Shown: positions 1 to 12,020, counted from the stretch's first letter. The stretch is DNA of 64,000 bases from Melieria omissa (GCA_963971225.1 OZ020267.1:7963574-8027573), one strand, 5' to 3'. Notes: generated from the sequence alone by a model not told the origin. Numbers and translations: made by a program.

Positions 1-340
1 CGGATTACATAAAATGTCCAAGTAACGAGACCTCAAACTCTTTAGTCAGAATGGGCCCTGAACCTGTTCTGCCACACCTATCTCCGGCCATCAAAACTTC
101 TGTTAAGAAATAAGTAATTTTAACCCACGAGAGAGCAACTAATTCTTCTCGTCATCTCAAACCAATACTTGTAGTTTCTCTAAGCATTGGAGACTGTAAG
201 CAGTTGGTCGGCCTCATGACGTGTCATTTAATGGGCAAATGACACGGAAAAGTTTGGCACATCTGACAGTGCGCTTCGTTCTGCCTGTGTTGAGAAATTA
301 TGGGACGGTGGACCACTTTCTGTGAGAAACGACCACATTG

Positions 341-1283
341 CACAGTGATTCGTTCCATGGACAAAATTCAAAAAATTTATGGTCTCAGAATTTAACGATT
401 TTGATGTCATTTAAAAGGTAAAACTCCAACTAAGAAACCCCCAAAAAATCTGTGCAAAAAAACAATTAGTGTCTAAGCAAAAAGCGGCTCAAACTTTAAA
501 CTTTTTTCACCAAAAAATTAAAACTCATATTTTCTGTTTTTTAGTCTATTGAGTAAAAAAAAATTTTTTAATATATGGTTACCAAGAAGTTGCTTAAACT
601 TTCAATATAGAATAAAAAATAATGTAGCCATTTTCGCTTTTAATGTTTTCTCAAAAATTTGCATAGCTGAGGCTTTTACATCACTTTTAATTCAAAAAAA
701 TTCTTCTAAATGAAAAATCATAAAAGTGGCAATTTTAGAGGAAAACATCTAAAAAGTATGTGAAAGTATGTTCCTGGATTTTTTTTTTATTTTAAGAAGC
801 ATTCTTTCTTTGTCGGATAATGTAATTACATCCTCCGATGTCTTCCGATCTCAGAAAATAATTCAATTTGAAAAGTGCTCTAAAAACGTATTTTTCGACA
901 AAATTTATTTTATTTATGCCTAAAAGTATGCAATCAGCACAAAAAATGATAAAATCTGCAAAAATGCAAAACATACATCAATTACTATCGTTTTTATTGC
1001 AAAACCAGAGGGTTCTAGGACAATTTCTGTTACTCTTTGGAATAATCAATGTTGACGTTACCGATTAAATGTACAATCTGAAAAATCTAGCCAACACACT
1101 TGGTGCTATAGCTTTCCAAAAATGATGAAATTTGCAAATTTAAGACTTCCAAACTACAAAATTTTAAGAAAAACAAATTAGAGATTTCAATTCAGCAGAC
1201 CATGATTAGTATGCCAAATTTTATGAAGAACGAACCACTCCTTCTAATTTTGTCCCGCGGTTGTATGGAGTCGAATCACTGTG
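341..1283. repeat. AT-rich element bounded by inverted CACAGTGATTCG ends
   Basis: The left edge reads CACAGTGATTCG then TTCCAT near 341. The right edge near 1283 is its reverse complement, reading CACAGTGATTCG then ACTCCAT on the other strand. The roughly 940 bp between are AT-rich and show no believable coding frame, as expected of a non-autonomous DNA transposon or MITE. The similarity of the two ends continues several bases outwards, so the exact boundaries and any target-site duplication are unclear. The flanks (1-340 and 1284-1832) hold nothing I recognise. Confidence 0.4.
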
Positions 1284-1832
1284 CATTGGCTCAACTCAGA
1301 TATCTTCGGAGTTCAGGTAGACCAAATACTAATTAACAGAGAACCTCAAGTTGCACCACAATGTACGTACACTTTGTCCAACCTGAAACTGAGCTTTCAC
1401 ACCTAAAAACTTTACTTCGAATTTCTTTATTTTTGTTTCAATTATTTTTATTTGTCTCAAACATGGCCACCTCAGCGCCATCATAACTCTGCAATATCTC
1501 ATTGACAGCTGTCCATTGCCCATGCAAACAACACGCCCGCCTGCTGCACACCGCACGTTGTCGTTGTGTCGCAGCTGCGCTGACAATTGCGAGTGCAAGT
1601 AAACATGACGAGCGAAATTTCCCCAGTGGCGCTGTCCAATAGGCTGGAGTGAAAATGGCCAAAAAAAAATTTTTTTGGAATATCAATTAGCTAGATATCT
1701 CAAAATGTGCCAATACATCAATATAAAGCTGTGTAAAAATTAAAAAGAAATTAAACAATTTTTTGATCTCCCATCACAACTTTTAATTTCACAGTATTAC
1801 GCGACATTAAAGATAGTCATCTTAAAATTCAA

Positions 1833-3345
1833 TTAAAAATCAAATACGCTTCTAATTACAATATTTAATGATGTCAAAGTTATAAACACATGGTTACAGG
1901 GTGAAGTGACAAAAATCACGTTTCGACTCGAACGCCGGCATTTGCTGACGAGAAGCAATGCGTGCACGGATGTCGCGTCGAAGTTAAGTTTTGCAGGAAC
2001 CTTGAACCTCCGTATTTGTCCACTGGGGACTGCTGTAGCTCTGGCCTTCATCACTCGTCGTAAGCCCAGTTCACGTATATGTGGTCGATGGTCCGTCATC
2101 ATGGCCAGGAGCACATTCTCCGGGTGAGCAAAGTACGCGTTACGGTGAATAACGGGGTCAACGATTCCCTTGAGTTTGGAGCTGAGGTAACGTGACTTGA
2201 CAAGCATCTGGTGAATCCAGAGAATCCGTGTGGGTCTGTCGTCCCGCCATCGAGTGACTGGAATAGATTAAGTCGCCGGATAACGCCCGATTTTTGTCCC
2301 GTGTTTACGTTTGTGCCGTCACACCCGACAACTTTAATATTATCTGTCTTCGCATTTTGCTCTTTGATACTAGCGACTAAGTACTCAGCTATGTCTTTGC
2401 TGCAGCCTGATGACGGAGACGTATGGTTGAAGTACGAAGAACCCGGCTCTGCGATGATGGTTATGTGTTCTTCCGATATGGTTTTTCTGTGGTACTTGTT
2501 GTCGACGGCGAGGACTTGTGTTAAAGTTTTATCCTTGCGGCCATCAAAAAATAGTCCATCTATGCCCTTGTGAGTGTGGTCGTCTTCATTCTGCCTCAGT
2601 TCCTTTCGAATTTTACTGCGTTTTCGACGGATTTTGCTTCGGTCGATTACTTTGGATCGGTCGTTGAGTGATACGAGACCAAGATCATGCAGAACTGTTG
2701 TTGCTAATACAGCAGCCGATCTGTCCGAAACTCCGGTCCGATCGCAAGCTATAGCGAGGGAAGGCAGAGAGATAGTAATTTTTTGGCACTCTCGATCCTG
2801 ATTTGGCTTAGTTTTGAGTGATTCTCTATCTGGGATGTACTCATCGACAGTGGGACTGTCAGACGAGTCCGTGTCGTATTCGGAACTTTCGGCAGAATAG
2901 GGTTGACTTTTGCTCGCATCGTCATCGATCTTCTTAATCTTCATTCGTTTGAGATTTGCTTCCTCTCTTTCAGCTTTTCTCTTCAATTTTGATGTTACCA
3001 CTTGATCTGTACCACCGATTATCATCTTTCTTGGCCCTCTCTGGTCTTGAAGGAACTGCCGTTCGTTTGCCGGAATTTTGTTGTGTTTCGTACATTTGCA
3101 ATTGGCCACCATATCGGAGCACTTGCATTTGCTGAGATCAAACAGAGTGTTAGCTTTGTCACGAAAGTCCGATAATCTCCGTTGGTAGTTTGGTTGATTC
3201 CTTTTACATTTGTTGACTTTTAGCATTGTGTTGTATTTGTCGTGGAACGATCTAAGTTTTTCTATCGCTTGTGCATGCGTTACTGTTGGAAGTGAGGCCC
3301 TTTGCCATATCTCTTCGACTTCATAGCACAGTTTTTGAGATATGT
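1833..3345 (-). pseudogene. Frameshifted repeat-type protein with a GCDGTNVNTG motif
   Basis: One minus-strand frame runs from about 3345 down to about 2215; its first in-frame Met is at 3226, but open sequence extends about 40 codons further upstream. It has a cysteine-rich stretch (SKCKCSDMVANCKCTKH), a basic/acidic low-complexity middle, and then motifs such as GLFFDGRKDKTL, EPGSSYFNHTSPSSG and GCDGTNVNTG. Similarity then continues in another frame (2207-1833) with DPVIHRNAYFAHPENVLLAM and RRFKVPAKLNFDAT, so a frameshift lies near 2200-2215. I know this as a multi-copy protein family of arthropod genomes that behaves like a mobile-element product, but I cannot name its superfamily. A stretch that family members usually carry between RRLNLFQ and LDGGTT seems missing. 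No terminal repeats were found. Confidence 0.55.
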
Positions 3346-6330
3346 CAAAAAATTATGGGTATTTACCATTGTCCGTCTTCAGATCTTGTCAAAGTTGAAT
3401 ATATTTCTTCATGAGATCGGTGTAGGTCGGCAGAGTATTGGTCGGCAGGTTTCGTGGAGCGCCAAATATCACGCACGAAACTTTGTCTCTTGTAACTGTC
3501 ATCTCTTTAAAAATATAAAGAAATAACTAGTAACCCTTCACTGCCCTACCTTTTTGCGCACAAGTTCAGGTACTCACCTTTTTTTTGTTTTTTTTTAATT
3601 AAATCAGATGTAACGTCACAAGTTTATTTCGAATCGGTCACTTCACAAGGAAATCGTGAACATTCAACAATCATAAACAGAATTAAACTAGCGGGGTTTG
3701 CCATATTCCAACGATTAAAACACGAATTGTAATTTGTAATATTTTATTCGCTCAACCAGGACTGCTACAATAAATAACTTAAAACCCGCAAACCTAAAGC
3801 AAAGGCTACTGAGATTTATTTTGAATCCTTAACTGAGTTGAAATTACGACTTTCACTTCTTTCGACGAAAGTGAAAAAAGTATTAAAAAAAATTATTTCA
3901 ATTAGGTGATGGGCGATCAAGGAGTTGTTAGAAACTAATATAATTTTGCAGGATTGGTACCATGGACATTTGGCACATTTCCAATATACTAGCTTCTTAA
4001 AATTTTAAAATCAATTTTTTCACTCCACCCTACTGTCCAAGTCAGCGTGTAAGCGTGCGAACGTGTGGGCGTGTGGGTCGTCGCTGTACAACTTCGAAAC
4101 TTGCCAAGTTAGATATGAAAAACCAATAAGTTTTACAATGTTTTTATGTTTATTGTTGTTGTTGCATAACAAGGATATAAATGCGTCCAAGTAATGGCGG
4201 CGGCACAATGCTTGTAGCCGACTGACCTTGGAGTCGATAGCAACGCCCCGCACACAAATGCCCATAACTATAAATGGCAAATATTACTGACTGTGTACTA
4301 AATAAATATATATTTATGTGCATGCGAGACAGACAATAATGTGAAAATAACGGTCCAAGACCCTGGGGTGTATTAAATTTATATCTGTTCGAGAAGCAAA
4401 GAAATCACACAGTCGACAAAGTCGCCGCTGCAGGCTGCCGGCAGGCTGTGAAATTAGCATCGAGCTTAACATCAGACGATGACAAAGTGACAAAGCAACA
4501 TTTGGCCACTTTGGGCGCATTTTAGACATTTTTTAAGCGGAACAAATTTCAAGTCAGCGCCATTTTGCTTTTTACATGCTGACTGCATGGACTGGATGTG
4601 CGTGCTGTGAGCTTGTTAGCGTTTGCCCCATAAATGAAATATATGTGTTGGCTTATCAACGACACAAACACACACACAGACACACAGATACGCAGACTCA
4701 CTTACAACTCCCATAAAACATTAAAGAGATCTGCAGCAACCGTCAGCAACGTCACTTGCGTTCAAGTAAGTGAGAATTTTTCGCACAAACAGCCGCTCGG
4801 GCCAAATGGTGCGGCGTGTAAGCAGAGATTAAAGCGTATTTATAAATGGCAGCGTCAAATTATGCAAATGCGCCTGAACATGCAAAACTAAGCGCCGCTA
4901 AGTATGCCATCAAATATGCAGCGCGCCATATCAACATCAGCGCAGCGAGTGCGAGTGCGGCAAACTTTTGCTTAAATTTCTTTACCAAATAAATTCAAAA
5001 GAATTTCATGTTCCTGATAGCAAAGTTTTGAATTCTAATTTCAATGCAGTGAGCAGTGGGCGCAATTTTCAAGCGTTGCGGCAATTTAATTTCAATTCGC
5101 CTGAAAAGACATTAAACAACTGTAACATTGTCTGAGCACAACAAATAACATTTCGACTGCAAAGTGTTCGCAGCGCAACTCAATCGCCATAAATTTGTCA
5201 CCGAACGACGAGATGACAAACAATCGCGAAGAGAAGAGAATTGTTAAGTTGGCGCTGCCTCTTCATTTAATATTCAAAATTGCGGCACACTTCCGGCACG
5301 CCTCCAACCATGCCTTTCGAGCATCGACTTGATTGCCGGCGCATTAACGCAAAACACCGCGCGCCACCAACGACCATTGTTCCGGTTTGCCGGTTCGTTT
5401 CCGGCCGCCCGCTTCGTTTTGGCCGATTTCATACGACAATGCGCGCCCGGAGCGAGCCAATAGTGAAAACTTTTATTGTCGAAAGCTATTAAACTTTCCG
5501 CATCAAATGGGTGCGACCAAGTGGGCGACACCGATGCGATACGATGCGATGCGATGGCGTTGACGACAATGACACAGCCAGCCAAAGTCTTATTTAAAGT
5601 AAAACAGAATGGAAATCTATGAGCTGCGATTGCCGCAGCTGGGACGCACTGCACTGCGAGAAATTGAAAAAATAATCTTAGTTGACATTCAAGTTCAAAT
5701 TGCATGTCCCACTGGGAGTGGCAGGACATGACTATTGATTTTGGCATACGCCATGCGACAACGACCATCGATGGGAGGAGGGGAGTTCAGTTTTATAATA
5801 AACTCATCGATGATGAAAATGATAGCTTCTTTGATAACACCTGACATCTGAGTCACAAGGATATTGATGGATATTGAAACAGTTCAAAGTTGAACAACGA
5901 GTTTCGACGTTTTGCATAAAAACAGCCTAAAGGAATTGAAATTATCTGGAAAAGGAAATGAAATATATGTATTGTTTCTAATTCGACGATTTATTGGAAA
6001 CACATTTTATTATTAAAAAATAAATTATTAAAATATAAATAAATAATAATACTAAATACATAAAAATACTTAATAAATTACAATAATCAATAAATTCGTT
6101 CTGTTGCCTCAATGCAGGCGTAATTCGTTTCTCTGAATTGTGATCAAAAAAAAAAGAAAACGCTTTATCCTTCAATGCAATTCACCATTAACTAGGACGA
6201 AAATTATTTAGTAGTTACATTATATACTCATTGCACAATCCGCCCAACTTCGTGTTGTTGTTGTTTTAAAACTTTAAAAATCATACGGTGCAATATATGT
6301 ATATTCGTTTTGTAGAGAGAAGTATTAAAT
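3346..6330. other. Intergenic, no gene supported
   Basis: This is AT-rich intergenic DNA with short microsatellite-like patches (CACA near 4667-4690, TGTTG near 4150). Open frames such as the minus-strand one at 5274-5768 lack domain content, biased codon use or splice context and look accidental. I see no RNA gene here. Confidence 0.5.
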
Positions 6331-6690
6331 TTTGTATATCTTAAACTAATAAAGTTGAAAGGACGAAATTCAAGGATGTGGTAGTGTACATATTAGTCCT
6401 TGAGATATATTTTTTCAAAAAAAAAAACTATTGAAAATTTCCAAGGATATTCAAGGGTAGAGTTTTAAAAGGGCATTTTCAATACTGTTTCGTCCTTTTG
6501 CACTTCTTCTTTTGTATATCTTAAACTAATAAAGTTGAAAGGATGAAATTCAAGGATGTGGTAGTGTACATATTAGTCCTTGAGATATATTTTTTCAAAA
6601 AAACATATTGAAAATTTCCAAGAATATTCAAGGATAAAGTTTTAAAAGGGCATTTTCAATACCTTTTCGTCCTTTTGCACTTCTTCTTTC
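6331..6690. repeat. Two-copy tandem repeat, about 180 bp unit
   Basis: The unit starting tttgtatatcttaaactaat at 6331 recurs at 6511, almost identical over about 180 bp, including the shared tail cgtccttttgcacttcttct. A few small indels separate the copies. The second copy abuts the minus-strand retrotransposon tail at 6656-6841, whose stop codon lies inside it, so the repeat may be 3'-UTR sequence of that element. Confidence 0.85.
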
Positions 6691-6841
6691 TCCTAGCCTT
6701 GTTCGGGTCGGCTCTCCTCGTTCGATATCTCCAAGTAGTACGGTCCTGTGTTGTCTCCTCACTAACGTTTCTACATTGCATGTCCTTCTTGATTGTGTTC
6801 AACCAGGTTTTCGGCGGTCTACCAGGTCCTCTTTTTTTCAA
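6656..6841 (-). mobile_element. Non-LTR retrotransposon, C-terminal remnant
   Basis: The minus strand encodes a 61-residue frame with RGPGRPPKTWLNTIKKDMQ followed by DRTTWRYRTRRADPNKARRKK. This G-R-P-x-x-x-W ... D-R-x-x-W-R ... ADP pattern is the C-terminal signature of many RTE/CR1-like reverse transcriptases. Only the last 60 residues survive; no reverse transcriptase core is visible upstream (6842 onwards). Together with the 180-bp tandem repeat it marks a dead, 5'-truncated copy. Confidence 0.6.
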
Positions 6842-7140
6842 TTTTTAAAATAATTTTTTTCAATAAACATGTCCTTGAAATTTCAAAGTCCTTTTAAAAA
6901 AATCTTGAAGTCAGAGAGAAAAACTAAAAAAGCAGGTTTACCACATTTGGCTCCTACTTTTGCGAGTTTATAGATTTTTTTGTGTGTTTTGACATTGTTG
7001 GGATTTTTGTGTGTGTGTTATAGCAAAAAATTTTACGTATCCAACATTTCTTCAATGTCTTTCAAGCAAAGATCTAACGATCCTCATAACCCTGTCTCTA
7101 TTTATATCTTTTATGAAACATAATCCAACTAAAATAACTG

Positions 7141-7214
7141 GTCTGGATGGTCCAGTGGGTAGTGAGCCGACTTCTCAGAGCAGAGGCCTTAGGTTTGAAT
7201 CCTAGCTTAGGCTG
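7141..7214 (+). repeat. tRNA-like sequence (SINE head or tRNA pseudogene)
   Basis: A candidate A box (TGGTCCAGTGGGTA, 7148-7161) is followed 30 bp later by a near-consensus B box (GGTTTGAATCC, 7192-7202). The T arm folds (TTAGG/CCTAG around TTTGAAT). The anticodon arm does not form a clean 5-bp stem and the acceptor stem is not convincing, so a functional tRNA is unlikely. A tRNA-derived SINE head or decayed tRNA fits better. Confidence 0.45.
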
Positions 7215-7426
7215 GTAAAACACTCGCCTACTTCGATCGCCGTCCACATGCATCAGTTAAGCTGATAAGAATTGCAAGAATTACATAAGAATTCGCCTCT
7301 TTGCAGGCAATGACAAAATCTCCAAGTATGAAAAAAAAGCTGCCAATCGATGTTCGCATTCGTCGTTAAACTATAGCCCCCCCCCCGCCCTTTCCCTATC
7401 CGCTTGAAATGTGTGCTATAACATAT

Positions 7427-7573
7427 TGTTACGAAAATGACTTCTCTACGTTGGTTTTGGATTGTGCTTGAAAATAAAACCACTTCACATTACTCAGCGC
7501 ACACGCAGTCAAAAACCAACAATCGCTTTATTTACAAATTTACACTTGTGACTACTTTAAACTACTCCTATTG
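7427..7573 (+). mobile_element. LTR-like fragment, copy 1
   Basis: The sequence beginning TGTTACGAAAAT matches a second copy at 15498-15646 along about 147 bp, including the shared block CTTTATTTACAAATTTACAC. A start with TGTTACG is typical of Ty3/gypsy-type LTRs. No second LTR or coding region lies next to it, so it is probably a solo or truncated LTR. Confidence 0.45.
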
Positions 7574-9646
7574 TCATTGAGAAAACTATTTCAAGAAATT
7601 ACAAAAAATCATATAAAACCAAAAGCAAAACGACCCTTGGGCAATAATTTTTATAGCTTAAAAATTATAGCTTTTTTTTAATTTTTTTTTATCGTTGTCC
7701 TTCGCTCCTTGACTTTAGTTATTGAATGCAAATGTAGTCGAATATTATTTTGCGTGTAACGACACTCGAGTGTCGCCGGCAATGATTGTTCGCCTTTTCT
7801 GCCCTTGGCACGCAGTTCGCCCGAAAGTGTCTTTAACATAATTCGCAAATTGTTGGCCGTTACTATTGACACTGTCCCAGAGTGCGCACAGCCGACGCCG
7901 GCAGATGGCCGCACGCGCGCGCCGTCCAAGTTTGTTGGAATCAGTGTAAATTGAAAAAGTTGCCACTGTCGTCGGGCATTTTGATTTGCTCATTTGTTTG
8001 TTTGTTGTTGTTTTGTATTGTCAATGTTTTGTTGTTGTAGTGTTGCGTTTTGATGGGGACAGCCAAATCGATTTGTAAGTGTGCGTGGACTTTTGTTTAA
8101 TTTGGTAAGCGGAAATTTTTGAGCCTTTGATTTATGACAAATTCACAGAATTGGCTGAAGCAATTAATCATGACACACACACATACAAATGTACAAATAT
8201 ACTTGCCATCTCACTCACTCACAAACACACATTGCTATATTTTGTGTAAATGAATTTTGAAAATCCTTGTTGATTTAGCAGGTAACAGCTGTGAGCAACA
8301 AGCAAAAGAAAAAACAACAACAACAACAAATGTTATGACTGCGCACAGTTTGCTTGCTGTAGCGATTTTGTCACTTCTGCAGAGTTCAGCGTTGTGTAAA
8401 TTGAGTAAAGAACCTGTGCTGCTGTTCGAGCTCCTCGTTGCCGCTCTCGCCGCCGTCGCCGCCGCTTCCGTTTCCGTTTCATTTTACGCTTTTGCAGTTT
8501 TCCACAGTCTTTCAGTGCGGCACTGCAGTCAGCTGCAATGAAATTGAAAATATTGCATTACGCTTTACGCTTTTTGCCGACGAAACGAAATGAAATTGAA
8601 TTTGAAATGCGATGCAATCTTGGGCGCGTTGCGCAGGGGGCGACCAGGCAACTTACGCACCTGGGTAAACTTTCGGTCTATCGGTGTTGGTGGCTGGCTG
8701 TCTTTGAGCTGTACGAGTGTATTGCTGTGTGTGTGTGTGGCTTTGCTGCGACAACGTCTGAAATGTAAAATGAATAAATATGATTTAATTGCGGCAACGA
8801 TGAGATCGCGCTGAAGTGCGCAAATAAATCCAAATTAAAAGCGCTGTAATTGCATTTTCAGCAATTTACAACTGAAGCGGAGAATTAGCGAGAAATTAAC
8901 GCTTCGGGCCGATGATGATGGCTGAAATAAGTTTTGGTTGAAATTTTAAATGATTTTCCCATTTCATTTCGAGTGAGTAATTGACGCCGCCGGTTAAGTG
9001 CACCAAAGCGACGCAAGCATTTCAAAGTGTTGGGACTACACAGTGTAAACACTGTGAATTGCGTTTAATTACAAAACGCCACCGGGCGTCGTAATCTGTT
9101 TGATTCTGTTTGAGTTGAGGCAAATGTTGCTGCGAATTGAAGAAATTCGCCATTGAGCTAATAAATTTGCCATTAATAAGCAACCTTGCTGTATAACAGC
9201 AAATAAGCTATTCGACTATATCATTCCAAATAATTGCAAATTGTTGCTCGCAGTGTTTTATTAGCTAAACATAAGCCATGTGTTTCCAGTATGAAATAGA
9301 CAGACATTTGGCTCAAGTTTTGGCTTACGCGCCCAAATACACGCACACAATACATATACACACACATACAAATTTTATATAATAAACCAGAGAGCAGCAA
9401 ATGTTGCTGGGTTTAATTAAATGTGACTCAGTCGGCGGCAAACCGCAAAGAGATTAAATATGGTTAAAACACTTGAAATGTGCTCTCATGAATATTGATT
9501 TGGATTTGGTTTTGGCTTTGGTTTTGTGAAGTCTGCATGTGGCGTACTGGTGTCAAGAAAAGATGCCGCAGTAATGCAACAACAAGTGGCAGCATAAAAC
9601 CTATTTGTGTCACTTTGCGTAGATGTATATGTGTGCGTATGCGTGC
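7574..9646. other. Intergenic, no gene supported
   Basis: Mixed-composition intergenic DNA with CAACAA and CA microsatellites (8170-8240, 8320). Short frames on both strands (for example 7678-7993 minus and 8257-8541 plus) overlap one another and have no recognisable domain. Parts near 7780-7960 and 8400-8560 are less AT-rich and could be regulatory, but I see no specific site. Confidence 0.45.
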
Positions 9647-10113
9647 GTGTGCGTACGCCACACATATGTGGCTTTTTTAATTAAAAATGTGCCTAAAAAT
9701 ATGCCGCAAAAAGTGGGTTTGCTGTATTTGGTGCGCTTTAAGATTCGTTTTTGACTAATTTTCATCTGGCATACTTTAAGGCGCATTATTAGTAGTAAGT
9801 GTTTTAAGTAAATCAAAGTGAAAGTGTATGTAAAAGTGTGTGTAAATATAGTATGCAATATTTAGTTTAAGGAGTTGATTGAAGAGTTGGGAGGAGGTTA
9901 GTTGAGGAGTTAGTTGGATAAATTCTTAAATTTGTTTGCATGTGTCTGCGTACGCACAACACATGAGTGGCTTTTTTAATTAAAAATGTGCCTAAAAATA
10001 CGCCACAGAAAGAGAGTTTGCTGTATTTGGTGAGCTTTAAGATTCGTTTTTGACTCATTTCCATTTGGCATACTTTAAGGCGCAATATAAGAGGTAAATC
10101 TATTAAGTAAATT

Positions 10114-10263
10114 AGATATGTTTATTTATTTATTTATTTAACAGATAATACAGGCATATAAGGCAATCTTTTGCATGCCAATTAGGAACACATTCGTTTT
10201 AAGCATTACACAATAAATAAAATATCATTACAATGTTTAATAATTTACAAAGAAAAATCAAAT
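10114..10263 (-). mobile_element. Short insertion with TTTA-repeat edge
   Basis: Between satellite units two and three sits about 150 bp of unrelated DNA that starts with five TTTA repeats (10120-10140). On the minus strand this reads as a TAAA-repeat tail, as on the 3' end of a non-LTR retrotransposon. The string ATGTTTA occurs at both edges and may be a short target duplication. There is no coding content. Confidence 0.35.
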
Positions 10264-10285
10264 GTTTAGTTGGATAAATTCTAAA

Positions 10286-11448
10286 TTTTGTTTTGCGTGT
10301 GTTTTTTTTTTTTTTTTTTTTTTTTTTTTCCCGCGCAGGAGGTGGAAATCTTCGAAAGATACTGGGGCAACCCACCAGCATGCCGGATTCTTACCGACTA
10401 AAACCACCCCCTGTTAACCCTTCATTCCCTCTGCGGAATTACCGTTAAGTATCGCATCGCAGAGGGGGGTTAAGTTTAGCCTATCTCTCCAGGCTCTGTT
10501 GTGCGTTGGCTGCTTCTGGCCCATTCTGCTCTTCGCAGTTCCGCTTGCATTAAAGTAATGCCTCCACATATTTCGTCCCAGGCTTCCGCTGATTCCAACA
10601 TCGCGTCAATTATGTTGCGTGGGTTCAAGATTTTCTGGGTCGCCGTGTTTAGTCTGGATCGAACGGCCTCGAATCGTGGGCATTCGAATAAAGTGTGCTC
10701 AGGGTTTTCTGGCTTGTCGCAGGATGGACAATTGGCATTGTCGTCATGGCCGAAGCGTTGTAGGTAGCTTCTGTAGCCACCGTGGCCGGTAAGGAACTGC
10801 GTTAATTGAAAGTTTACCTCGCCATGCCTTCTACTTGTCCACTTGTCTATGCATGGGATGAGCGTATGTGTCCACCGGCTTTTGCCCGAGCGGTCCCATC
10901 GCGCCTGCCACTGCCTCATGGAGGTTGCTCTTTCGATGCGCGCTCCTTCTTCTTTCGAGAGCGTTCCCTTAAGGACATATATACGCCGCGTCTCGTCCGC
11001 CCTGATGTCGATTGGCAACATCCCGGAGATGACGCAAGCTGCTTCGTCTGACACCGTTCTAAAAGCGCTTATCACGCGCAGTGCTGCAAGCCGGTAGACG
11101 CGCTCATACTGTCGCTTATACGCCTTGATTTGCAGGGACTCGGCCCAGATTGGAGCTGCATATAGTAGCGAGGACGATATCACACTGGCAAGTAGCACAC
11201 GCCTACTGGCTTTTGGGCCCCCGATGTTGGGCAGCATCCGTGATAGGCTGGTATAGGTTTTGGACGCTTTACAGCAGGCGTATTCAGCCTGTTTTCGGAA
11301 ACTGAGCCTGTCATCGATGACCACGCCTAAGTACTTTAAGGATCGACTGGAGGTAATGATATTCGCGCCAACCTCGATTCTCATTACCTCGCTTTTCTTT
11401 CGGCTGCTCACCAGTACCGCTTCACCGCTTTTTTTGTTTTGCGTGTGT
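10286..11448 (-). mobile_element. 5'-truncated R1-clade non-LTR retrotransposon with TSD
   Basis: The minus strand encodes the C-terminal part of a reverse transcriptase (stop at 10476), with LKYLGVVIDDRLSF, SSLLYAAPIWAESL and FLTGHGGYRSYLQRFG. It ends in a zinc-knuckle (CPSCDKPENPEHTLFEC, pattern C-x2-C-x7-H-x4-C), the usual R1-clade order. A 3' UTR (10330-10475) ends in a 28-base tail at 10302-10329. The 17-base TTTTGTTTTGCGTGTGT occurs at 10286-10302 and 11432-11448, giving a target-site duplication; the inserted DNA is about 10303-11431. The catalytic fingers/palm and endonuclease are missing, so the copy is dead on arrival. It interrupts the third hairpin-satellite unit. Confidence 0.85.
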
Positions 11449-12020
11449 CTGTGTACGCGTGTGTCTGTTTTTATTAAGCATGTTCCTAAAAGTATGCCAC
11501 AAAAAGCAAGTTTGCTGTATTTAATGCGCGTTAAAGTTTGTTTTTGATTCATTTTCATCTGGCATACTTTTAGGTGCACTATTAGGAGTAAATGTACTAA
11601 GTAAATTAAAGTGAAGGTGCTCTGAAGTGAGTTTCGTTGAATAAATTCTAAATTTTTTTTGCGTGTGCCTGCGTACGCACAACACATGTGTGGCTTTTTT
11701 AATTAAAAATGTCCCTAAAAGTATGCCACGAAAAGTGAATTAGCTGTATTTAGTGCGCTTTATGATTCGTTTTCGACTCACTTTCATCTGGCATACTTTT
11801 AGGCGCACTATTAGGAGTAAATCTTTTAGGTAAATCAAAGGAGTTTTGTTGGATAAATTCTTAAATTTTTGGCATTTGTCTGCGTACGCACAACTCATGT
11901 GTGGCTTTTTTAATTACAGATGTCCCTAAAAGTATCCCACGAAAAGTTAGTTTGCTTTATTTAATGCGCTTTAAAGTTTGTTTTTGATACATTTTTATCT
12001 GGCATACTTTTAGGCTTATA

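Larger units (their letters stand above)
9647..12020. repeat. Hairpin-bearing satellite, five units of 210-300 bp
   Basis: Five related units can be anchored on a shared block reading (C)CTAAAARTATGCC at about 9692, 9991, 11485, 11714 and 11925. Each unit contains TGCGTACGCAC-like DNA, ...GTGGCTTTTTTAATTA..., the left arm CCTAAAAGTATGCCA, about 60 bp of spacer, the inverted arm TGGCATACTTTTAGG, then an AGTTGGATAAATTCT-like junction. In the unit at 11714 both 15-base arms are perfect (11714-11728 and 11789-11803). A partial junction continues near 12178. The third unit is split by a retrotransposon. Spacing varies (211, 229, 299 bp), so this is a diverged array. Confidence 0.8.

Noticed and set aside
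5274..5768. 164-residue minus-strand frame
   Set aside because: No domain, no splice context, overlaps another frame on the opposite strand; likely accidental.
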